A stretch of DNA of 34,872 nucleotides, taken from contig OMZQ01000018.1 of NCBI GenBank assembly GCA_900315595.1, positions 1 through 34,872 on the forward strand, read 5' to 3'. This DNA comes from an uncultured Eubacteriales bacterium. GTDB lineage: Bacteria; Bacillota; Clostridia; Oscillospirales; Oscillospiraceae. Under the pieces are notes generated by a model. That model saw only the letters and a program-made list of their open reading frames with translations, made no database searches and was not told the origin of the DNA. Numbering within the stretch: the stretch's first letter is position 1; the number at the start of each line of letters is the position of its first letter. Of this stretch, positions 28,483 through 34,872 are shown one piece after another. Both the position numbers and the translations under genes were made by a program.

Positions 28483-29277
28483 TTATGGTGCAAACAATTC
28501 GTCCAGGGTCCCGAAGCGGAAGCCCATCCCGGCCCAGCGGTCAAGCAGATCGTCCAGGATCGCCGCGTTCGTGGCCGAGGTGCTGTGCAGGAGGACGACG
28601 GCCCCGTTGTGGATGCGCGGGATCAGCTTGGCGAAGGCTGCCTCGCTGGTCGGCTGGTTGTCCTGCTGCCAGTCCACGTAGGCCAGCGACCAGAACACGG
28701 TCTTGTAGCCCAGCGCCTGGGCCATGCGCAGATTGTCCTCGCTGTAGAGCCCCTGCGGCGGGCGGTAGTATTTCGGCAGCTCCGTCCCGACTGCTGCGCG
28801 GTAGGCGTCCTCCAGCTCGCGCAGCTCGGCGGTGAAGGCGGCCTCGTCTGCGATCTTCGCCATATCGTAGTGGTGATAGGTGTGGTTGCCGACGATGTGA
28901 CCCTCTTCGGTCATGCGCCGGACCAGGTCGGGGTTCCGGTCCACGAAGCTGCCCGTCACGAAGAAGGCCGCCGGGACGGAGCGGGCCTTCAGGACGTCGA
29001 GGATCTTCCCGGTATAGCCGTTGTCGTAGCCCGCGTCGAAGGTCAGGTAGATGACCGGCTCCGACGGATCGCCCACGAAGGCCGCGTCAAATTCCGCCAG
29101 CGCCTCCGGCGCTGCGTTCCCGACCGGGCATTCGCCCTCCGTGGGGAAGGACAGACCCCAGGACCCAACGGGCGCCGCCTTCGGCGCGGGCCGCGTCAGC
29201 CGCCAGAGCCCCGCGATCCCCGCTGCAACGGTCAGGCTCAGGGCCAGCGCCATGGCGCGCTGCTTGAAATGCTGCAT
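28483..29277 (-). CDS. pdaA: PdaA-type polysaccharide deacetylase
   Basis: PdaA removes the acetyl group from N-acetylmuramic acid and helps form muramic delta-lactam in spore cortex, a modification that lytic enzymes need at germination. This 264-residue protein has an N-terminal signal/anchor (about residues 8-25) and a carbohydrate esterase-4 NodB domain: VIYLTFDAGYDNGYTGKIL (Asp81), GHIVGNHTYHH (His132, His136), YYRPPQGLYSEDN and NGAVVLLHSTSATNA. The TFDAGY variant rather than TFDDGP is typical of PdaA. AAAAGGAGGAG precedes the ATG. Confidence 0.93.
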   Translation of the reverse strand: MQHFKQRAMALALSLTVAAGIAGLWRLTRPAPKAAPVGSWGLSFPTEGECPVGNAAPEALAEFDAAFVGDPSEPVIYLTFDAGYDNGYTGKILDVLKARSVPAAFFVTGSFVDRNPDLVRRMTEEGHIVGNHTYHHYDMAKIADEAAFTAELRELEDAYRAAVGTELPKYYRPPQGLYSEDNLRMAQALGYKTVFWSLAYVDWQQDNQPTSEAAFAKLIPRIHNGAVVLLHSTSATNAAILDDLLDRWAGMGFRFGTLDELFAP

Positions 29278-29356
29278 CTGATCTCCTCCTTTTGCTTCCG
29301 GGTCAGTCTATGCGCCGGCGCGCGGCTTCATCCCTGCGGGAAAACAGAAAAATCGG

Positions 29357-29385
29357 TTGCGATTTCCCGGGATCTTTGCTATACT
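29357..29385 (+). promoter_or_regulatory. Promoter of malQ-greA-pcp
   Basis: TTGCGA (29357-29362) and TATACT (29380-29385) are 17 bases apart, about 45 bases before malQ. Confidence 0.7.
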
Positions 29386-29429
29386 GTATGATTGTGAGAA
29401 GCGATTACGACCGAATGAGGTGAACCAAT

Positions 29430-30914
29430 ATGAAACGCGAAAGCGGGATTTTGCTGCACGTCTCCTCTCTGCCCACGAAGTACGGCGTCGGGACCCTCGG
29501 CAAAGAGGCCTTCGACTTCCTTGACTTTCTGAAGCAGGCCGGGCAGACCTACTGGCAGATTCTGCCCATCGGCCCGACCAGCTACGGCGACAGTCCCTAT
29601 CAGAGCTGCTCGGTCTATGCCGGGAACCCCTACTTTGTCGATCTTGAGACCCTGCTCGAACAGGGCCTGCTCGAGCCCCGCGATCTGGCGGACTATCCGG
29701 AGCTGACCGGAGACCGCGTGGACTACGGCGCGCTTTACGCCTTCCGTCTGCCCCTGCTGGAGCGGGCCTATGACCGCGGCAAGCAGGTCCGCGCGGCGGA
29801 ATTCGCGGCCTTCCGGGCGGAGAATCCGTGGGTGGAGGACTACGGCCTGTTTATGGCGCTCAAACGAAAGTTCGGCATGCTCCCCTGGAACCAGTGGCCC
29901 GCCGCAGCGGCGACCCGGAAGCCGGAGGCCCTGGAGCGCTTCCGCGCAGAGCTGCGCGAGGATATTTCCTGCTATGCCTTTATCCAATACCTGTTCTATG
30001 AACAGTGGGACAGGCTCGCCGCCTATGCGAAGGAGCATGGCGTCAAGATCATCGGCGACATTCCGATCTACGTGACGATGGACAGCGTCGAGGTCTGGCA
30101 GCGCCCGGAGCTCTTCCAGCTCGATCAGAACCTCTGCCCGACCGCCGTGGCGGGCTGCCCGCCCGACGGCTTCAGCGAGGACGGTCAGCTCTGGGGCAAT
30201 CCCCTCTACGATTGGGACGCCCACGAGGCCGAGGGCTTTGCCTGGTGGCAGGACCGGGTCCGCGCCGCCGCCCGCTTCTTTGACGTGATCCGCATCGACC
30301 ACTTCCGGGGACTGGAGAGCTACTGGTCCGTTCCCTACGGCGATGCGACCGCACGAAACGGCAAGTGGGTCAAGGGCCCCGGCATGAAGCTGGTCCGGGC
30401 GCTCAAGGTCCTGCCGGGCGTGGAGTACATTGCCGAGGATCTGGGCTACATGACCCCGGAGGTGCGGCAGCTCCTCGCGGATTCCGGCTTCCCCGGAATG
30501 AAGGTCCTTGAATTCGGCTTCTATGGCGAAAACGGGGACTATCTGCCCCACAACGCCGTGGAAAACTGCGTCTTCTACACCGGCACCCACGATAATCTGA
30601 CCCTTGCCCAGTGGCTGGCGGAGGAATCGGAGGAGACCGTGGGCAAGGCCGTAAAATACCTGGGCCTGAACCAGACCGAGGGTTACTGCCGCGGCATGAT
30701 CCGCGGCGGCATGAGTACGGTGGCCCGCATTTTCATCTGCCAGCTTCAGGACTGGCTGGAGCTCGGCGCGGAGGCCCGGATGAACGCCCCCGGCGCGCTC
30801 AGCGCGTCCAACTGGAGCTGGCGGCTGACCGCTCTGCCGGAGGAAGCGCTGGCGGAGGAGATCCGGGAAATGACAACACGCTACGCAAGAACAGGAGTGG
30901 AACGAGATGCATGA
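29430..30914 (+). CDS. malQ: 4-alpha-glucanotransferase (amylomaltase)
   Basis: This 494-residue GH77 enzyme transfers alpha-1,4-glucan segments between maltodextrins, feeding glycogen or maltose metabolism. Catalytic residues align with those of Thermus amylomaltase: nucleophile Asp290 (IRIDHFRGLESYW), acid/base Glu336 (EYIAEDLGYMT) and Asp388 (GTHDNLTLAQW). Other family motifs are RESGILLHVSSLPTKYGVG, GPTSYGDSPYQS and GDIPIYV. The length is normal. It overlaps greA by eight bases. No other glycogen genes are nearby. Confidence 0.96.
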   Translation: MKRESGILLHVSSLPTKYGVGTLGKEAFDFLDFLKQAGQTYWQILPIGPTSYGDSPYQSCSVYAGNPYFVDLETLLEQGLLEPRDLADYPELTGDRVDYGALYAFRLPLLERAYDRGKQVRAAEFAAFRAENPWVEDYGLFMALKRKFGMLPWNQWPAAAATRKPEALERFRAELREDISCYAFIQYLFYEQWDRLAAYAKEHGVKIIGDIPIYVTMDSVEVWQRPELFQLDQNLCPTAVAGCPPDGFSEDGQLWGNPLYDWDAHEAEGFAWWQDRVRAAARFFDVIRIDHFRGLESYWSVPYGDATARNGKWVKGPGMKLVRALKVLPGVEYIAEDLGYMTPEVRQLLADSGFPGMKVLEFGFYGENGDYLPHNAVENCVFYTGTHDNLTLAQWLAEESEETVGKAVKYLGLNQTEGYCRGMIRGGMSTVARIFICQLQDWLELGAEARMNAPGALSASNWSWRLTALPEEALAEEIREMTTRYARTGVERDA

Positions 30915-31413
30915 CAAACTGACCAAAAAGGACATCGAGCTCATGGAGCAGGAGCTGGAGGAGCGCAGGACGAAGATCCGCCCCGCCATCATGGAGGAGG
31001 TCAAGCGCACCCGCGCCTATGGCGATCTGAGCGAGAACTACGAATACAAGGCCGCCAAGGAAGCGCAGCGAAAGAACGACTCCCGCACCCGCTACCTGGA
31101 AAACATGATCAAGACCGCCCGTCTCATCGACGAGGACCGCGGCCGCCCCAACGGCGTCAAGCTCTACGACAAGGTCACCCTCTATCTGCCCGAGGATGAG
31201 GAGGAGATGGTGATCCAGGTGGTCTCCACCGTGCGGACGAACCCCGACGCCGGTCTGATCTCCCTGGAATCCCCCCTCGGCAAGGTCGTGCTCGGCGCCT
31301 GCGTCGGCGATACCGTGACCGTCAGAGTCAACGACGCCTACAGCTATGAGGCCGAGATCCGCGCCGTCGAGCAGGCGCAGGACGACGGCTCCGCGCCGCT
31401 GCTGCCCTACTGA
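30907..31413 (+). CDS. greA: GreA/GreB-family transcription elongation factor
   Basis: This 168-residue factor rescues backtracked RNA polymerase by stimulating transcript cleavage. The N-terminal coiled coil carries the tip motif AYGDLSENYEYKAAKEAQ with the acidic residues inserted near the active site. The C-terminal FKBP-like domain includes NGVKLYDKVTLYLPE, LISLESPLGKVVLGACVGD and a short acidic tail. Slightly longer than standard GreA (about 158). It starts inside the end of malQ, and pcp follows at once. Confidence 0.92.
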   Translation: MHDKLTKKDIELMEQELEERRTKIRPAIMEEVKRTRAYGDLSENYEYKAAKEAQRKNDSRTRYLENMIKTARLIDEDRGRPNGVKLYDKVTLYLPEDEEEMVIQVVSTVRTNPDAGLISLESPLGKVVLGACVGDTVTVRVNDAYSYEAEIRAVEQAQDDGSAPLLPY

Positions 31414-31414
31414 T

Positions 31415-32041
31415 ATGCGGCTGCTGATCACCGCCTTCGATCCCTTCGGCGGCGAGCGGGTGAACGCCGCGGCGGAGGCCGTTTCCGCCCTGCCCGACCG
31501 GATCGGGACGGTGGAGCTGACGAAGCTGACCGTGCCGACGGAGTTCCGCCGCTGCGCGGCTGTCGTTGCCGCCGTCGTGGACGAGCTGCTGCCGGACGCC
31601 GTCCTCTGCGTCGGTCAGGCGGCCGGGCGGACGGATCTGACCCCGGAGCGGGTCGCGATCAACGTGTGCGACGCATCGATCCCGGATAACGCCGGCTTCC
31701 GGCCCGTGGACGAGCCCATCGAGCCGGACGGCCCTGCCGCCTGGTTTTCCACCCTGCCCATCCGCGCGATGACCGAGGCTGTCCGCGCCGCCGGTCTGCC
31801 CGCCTCGATCTCCAACACTGCCGGGACCTTCGTCTGCAACCGGCTGATGTACGGTCTTCTGCACCATCTGGCGGCGCGCCACCCCGCGATCCGGGGAGGC
31901 TTTCTCCACGTGCCGCTGACCCCAGCCCAGGCGGAGGCGCGAAGGCAGGCGCATCCCGACCGGCCTCTGCCCCCCTCGCTCCCGCCGGAGGAGATCGCCC
32001 GGGGGCTTGCCGCTGCCGTCTCCGCCCTGGAAACGGCCTGA
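31415..32041 (+). CDS. pcp: Pyroglutamyl-peptidase I
   Basis: This 208-residue cysteine peptidase of family C15 removes N-terminal pyroglutamate from peptides. The catalytic triad is Glu78 (LTPERVAIN), Cys141 (AGTFVCNRLMYGLLH) and His165 (GGFLHVPLTP). The N-terminus LLITAFDPFGGERVNAA is the other family hallmark. The ATG lies one base past the greA stop; there is no strong ribosome-binding site, so translation probably depends on coupling to greA. A good terminator follows. Confidence 0.95.
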   Translation: MRLLITAFDPFGGERVNAAAEAVSALPDRIGTVELTKLTVPTEFRRCAAVVAAVVDELLPDAVLCVGQAAGRTDLTPERVAINVCDASIPDNAGFRPVDEPIEPDGPAAWFSTLPIRAMTEAVRAAGLPASISNTAGTFVCNRLMYGLLHHLAARHPAIRGGFLHVPLTPAQAEARRQAHPDRPLPPSLPPEEIARGLAAAVSALETA

Positions 32042-32055
32042 ACGATACCGGAATT

Positions 32056-32089
32056 CTCCCGCTCCGTCCTGCTTCGACCGGAGCGGGAG
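32056..32089 (+). terminator. Terminator of malQ-greA-pcp
   Basis: An 11-bp stem (CTCCCGCTCCG at 32056 with its complement ending 32089) is followed by TTTTGTTGATTTT, 15 bases past the pcp stop. Confidence 0.93.
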
Positions 32090-32132
32090 TTTTGTTGATT
32101 TTGTGAACAATACAAATGAACAAATTTTTCTC

Positions 32133-32160
32133 TGGACATCTGGTGAAAAAGTGGTAAAAT
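32133..32160 (+). promoter_or_regulatory. Probable promoter of the secreted peptidase gene
   Basis: TGGACA (32133-32138) and TAAAAT (32155-32160) are 16 bases apart in an AT-rich region, with a leader of about 55 bases before the ATG. Confidence 0.6.
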
Positions 32161-32221
32161 ATTCAAATAGGAAATCGCGTTTCATGCGAAATTCCAAATA
32201 ATAGTCAAAGGAGACGAAAAC

Positions 32222-34872
32222 ATGCATCTTACCAAGCGCATTCTCGCCCTTCTGCTCTGCATGGTCCTCGTCCTGGGCGTATTCCCGGTCGCGGCCTCTG
32301 CGCAGGAGTTCGAGAAGGAAGAAGAATCCCTGGATCAGCCGCGGAACTACGGCCTGATTCACCAGTACCACGTTGGTACGCAGGCCGTCACCGACGCTTA
32401 TCTGCGCGGTGAATCCATGCAGCTCAACGGCACGGAAGTGGCACAGCCGACCCGCGACCTGCCCAGCAAGTGGGACAGCCGCACGCAGGGCTGGATCACC
32501 TCCGTCAAGAACCAGAACCCCTACGGCTCCTGCTGGGCTCACGCAGCCATGGGCAGCGTCGAGGCCTACATGATCAAGAACGGCGTCCGCGTCGGCAACG
32601 GTTCCGCTGCTACCACCAGCCTGAACCTGTCCGAGACGCAGCACTGCTTCTTCAACTACTCCACCGCCTACGATGCTGAGAGCATGACCAATGGCGACGC
32701 CTGCACCCTGACCGGCAGCGATTCCTGCCTGGACTCCGGCGGCAACGGCGAAATGTCCGCCTACACCCTGCAGCGTTGGTGCGGCGCCGCCTCCGAGACG
32801 ACTTCCGCTCTGGCCTACGGCAAGGCCAGCACGGTTGCCAGCTCCGGACTGAGCAGCGACTATTCTTACAACTACAACGTCTGCCACGTGCAGAACTCCG
32901 TCTGGGTCCCCGCGACGAATATCGAAGCCGTAAAGCAGCACATTATGGACTACGGCGCAGGCAACATCAGCTACTACGAGACCGGCAGCGCCTATACCTA
33001 CACCTGCACGATCGACACCTCCAGCCAGGATAGCAGCTCCCACAAGTGGGCCAACCACGCCATCACCATCGTGGGCTGGGACGACAGCATTGCTGCTTCC
33101 AGATTCTCCCCCAATAAGCCCTCCAAGGCCGGCGCCTGGCTCTGCAAGAACTCCTGGGGCACCGGTCAGTTCAATCAGGGCTATACGTACATCTCCTATG
33201 AGGACACCTCCGTCCTCGAGGGCTACATCTACTTCTACGATGCAGAGCCCATCGACAACTACGCCCACAACTATCAGTACGACGGCTCCTGCAACATCGT
33301 CACCTTCGGCGTCGGCAACCGTGTCGGCTTCGCCAACAACACCAAGGTCGCCAACGTCTTCACTGCCAAGGGCAGCGAGCTGCTGAAGGCTGTCGCCCTC
33401 TGCAGCTGGGACGAGGGCATGACCTACACCGTGGAGATCTACAAGAACCCCACCACCGGCAACCCCTCCTCCGGCACCCTGATGACCTCTCAGACCGGCA
33501 CGCTGACCTTCTCCGGCTATTACACCATCCCGCTGAACAATCCGGTTCCCCTGTCTGCCGGCGACACCTTTGCCGTCGTTTTCACCCAGAACGTTCCTGA
33601 GGCAGACGACAGCGGCAAGTACGTCCACACCCCCTATGATTCCAGCTTCAATGACAGCAACGTGGTCTCCTGGGCCAACTGGACCCACGTCAACCACGGC
33701 AACACCTCCTACTACAAAGAGCCCAACGGCTCCTGGACCGACTGCCCGGATAACGGCGACTACCGCATCAAGGCCTACACCGACGACGTGACCTTCAACG
33801 TGACCGCTGTTTCCAACAACAACAGCTACGGCACCGTCACCGTCAACGGCACCACCATCATCGCCTCTCCCGCCGCCGGCTACTACGTGGAGAGCTGCGA
33901 CGTGATCTCCGGCACCGCTACCTGCACCATCAACGGCAACACCATTACCGTCGCTGCCACCGAGGACTGCACCGTCCGCGTCAACTTCGCGCCCAAGCCC
34001 ACCTACACGGTGAACTTCGTTGCTTCCGGCAGCCCCGAGGGCAGCCAGAGCGCTCTGGTTTACGACGAAATCACCCTGCCCACTACCGTGAGCACCACGG
34101 CCACCGGCTGGACCTTCGCAGGCTGGGTCACCTCCCAGTTTGACGAGACCACCGAGGCCCCCGAGATCTACGCCCCCGGCGCTTCCTACACCGTCACCGG
34201 CAACGTCACCCTCTACGCCGTCTACACCCGCGTGGAAGGCAGCACGGATCTGGTTTACGAGCTTGTGGCCGACAATCAGGCAGACTGGTCCGGCAACTAC
34301 GTTATCACCTCCGGCAAGGACACCAGCCTCATCGCTCTGAAGACCACCTACTCCGATCAGCGCATCGAGAACTCCACCTCCGGCGCTTCCGTGGCCTATG
34401 CCAACACCGGCATGACCCTGGACGGCAACATCCTGCGCAACGTTCCTGCGGACTATGTGTTTGAGCTGGCCAAGAGCGGTTCCGCTTACACCATCAAGAA
34501 CAACAACTCCGGCTTCTGGATCGGCACCCAGAGCACCTACCTGCACAACATGCAGAGCTATCAGGCCGACTACTCTGATTGGAATGTGGAGTACGACCTG
34601 TATAACATCTGCATGAAGGTTGCCAACGTTGCCAGCACCCAGTACACCTATCTGGTGAAGGGCTCCAACAGCTACTTTGTTGTGAACACCGGCTATACCA
34701 CCAACAAGACCCAGTTCTGGAAGGAGACCACCGAGTCCACCACCTACTACTGGACCGATCCCGTTGTGGCCGAGCATGAGCATACCATGGAGTATGTGGC
34801 TGCTGTTGCGCCCACCTGCGGCGCGGAAGGCCATACCGCCTACTATCGCTGCACCGTCTGCGGCAAGTACTT
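32222..34872 (+). CDS. Secreted papain-family (C1A) peptidase, cut by window end
   Basis: An open frame of at least 883 codons runs past the window edge. It starts with a signal peptide (ILALLLCMVLVLGVFPVAASA, cleavage after ASA). The peptidase domain has Cys104 (NPYGSCWAHAAMGSVEAY), His279 (WANHAITIVGWDDS) and Asn310 (CKNSWGTGQFNQGY). A lectin-like domain of the kind linked to bacterial C1A peptidases follows (EGYIYFYDAEP to TFAVVFTQN). Later come a Gly/Thr-rich beta module, a Listeria-Bacteroides (InlB-B) type repeat (YTVNFVASGSP to NVTLYAVYTR), a beta-rich segment and the start of an APTCGAEGHTAYYRCTVCGK module common in clostridial surface proteins. AAAGGAG precedes the ATG. The C-terminal anchoring signal lies outside the window. 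Confidence 0.93.
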   Translation, partial: MHLTKRILALLLCMVLVLGVFPVAASAQEFEKEEESLDQPRNYGLIHQYHVGTQAVTDAYLRGESMQLNGTEVAQPTRDLPSKWDSRTQGWITSVKNQNPYGSCWAHAAMGSVEAYMIKNGVRVGNGSAATTSLNLSETQHCFFNYSTAYDAESMTNGDACTLTGSDSCLDSGGNGEMSAYTLQRWCGAASETTSALAYGKASTVASSGLSSDYSYNYNVCHVQNSVWVPATNIEAVKQHIMDYGAGNISYYETGSAYTYTCTIDTSSQDSSSHKWANHAITIVGWDDSIAASRFSPNKPSKAGAWLCKNSWGTGQFNQGYTYISYEDTSVLEGYIYFYDAEPIDNYAHNYQYDGSCNIVTFGVGNRVGFANNTKVANVFTAKGSELLKAVALCSWDEGMTYTVEIYKNPTTGNPSSGTLMTSQTGTLTFSGYYTIPLNNPVPLSAGDTFAVVFTQNVPEADDSGKYVHTPYDSSFNDSNVVSWANWTHVNHGNTSYYKEPNGSWTDCPDNGDYRIKAYTDDVTFNVTAVSNNNSYGTVTVNGTTIIASPAAGYYVESCDVISGTATCTINGNTITVAATEDCTVRVNFAPKPTYTVNFVASGSPEGSQSALVYDEITLPTTVSTTATGWTFAGWVTSQFDETTEAPEIYAPGASYTVTGNVTLYAVYTRVEGSTDLVYELVADNQADWSGNYVITSGKDTSLIALKTTYSDQRIENSTSGASVAYANTGMTLDGNILRNVPADYVFELAKSGSAYTIKNNNSGFWIGTQSTYLHNMQSYQADYSDWNVEYDLYNICMKVANVASTQYTYLVKGSNSYFVVNTGYTTNKTQFWKETTESTTYYWTDPVVAEHEHTMEYVAAVAPTCGAEGHTAYYRCTVCGKY

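Noticed and set aside
31328..34834. Very long open frame on the minus strand opposite the secreted peptidase
   Set aside because: Its product is Gly/Val/Ala-rich low-complexity sequence with no start signal, and the plus strand encodes a clear papain-family protein. Such mirror frames are common in GC-rich genes.

Overview
The window looks like chromosomal DNA of a GC-rich, endospore-forming anaerobe of the Clostridia, most likely an Oscillospirales-type gut bacterium. This is inferred from the sporulation genes spoIIR and pdaA, a class-A RNase P RNA, a HrcA-type CIRCE operator, strong Shine-Dalgarno sites, and intergenic palindromic repeats of the kind common in gut Firmicutes. No rRNA, tRNA, CRISPR, prophage or recognisable transposase was seen.

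Layout. 1-5.5 kb: a minus-strand pair (yqeG-like phosphatase and M24 peptidase), an unrecognised 206-aa protein, a CIRCE-controlled hsp20, spoIIR, a repeat-rich stretch, an AT-richer gene of unknown function whose 3' end runs into repeat DNA, and rnpB with its own promoter. 5.5-15.8 kb: a large plus-strand Mrp/Mbh-type cation-proton antiporter operon in the order E, F, G, MbhD-like, MbhE-MrpB fusion, C and then four separate NuoL/M/N-type antiporter subunits. The third and fourth of these are separated by about 0.97 kb carrying a DUF559 nuclease gene between two arrays of one palindromic repeat in opposite orientations. 15.8-19.7 kb: a polysaccharide-regulation trio (chain-length protein, tyrosine kinase, PHP phosphatase) and an M28 peptidase. 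19.7-25.3 kb, minus strand: a small membrane protein, recD2, comF and mreB, plus a separate ahcY-like gene. 25.4-28.2 kb: a rhomboid-like protein with a zinc ribbon, a second repeat-rich stretch, rsmE and yfbR. 28.2-29.3 kb, minus strand: a tiny Cys-Gly-Asn-rich membrane protein and pdaA. 29.4-32.1 kb: malQ-greA-pcp, tightly packed. 32.2 kb to the end: a large secreted papain-family peptidase cut by the window edge.

The genes are mostly core physiology: ion homeostasis, cell shape, envelope, sporulation, RNA processing and repair. The most unusual parts are the nuclease-plus-inverted-repeat cassette inside the antiporter operon, the four-antiporter Mrp arrangement, the dispersed GTAGGGG...CCCCTAC repeat family, an ahcY-like enzyme with Lys at the adenine-recognition position, a rhomboid homologue without a visible catalytic dyad, and the CGC-repeat mini-protein. 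All positions were read by eye; family assignments rest on motif recognition without database searches.
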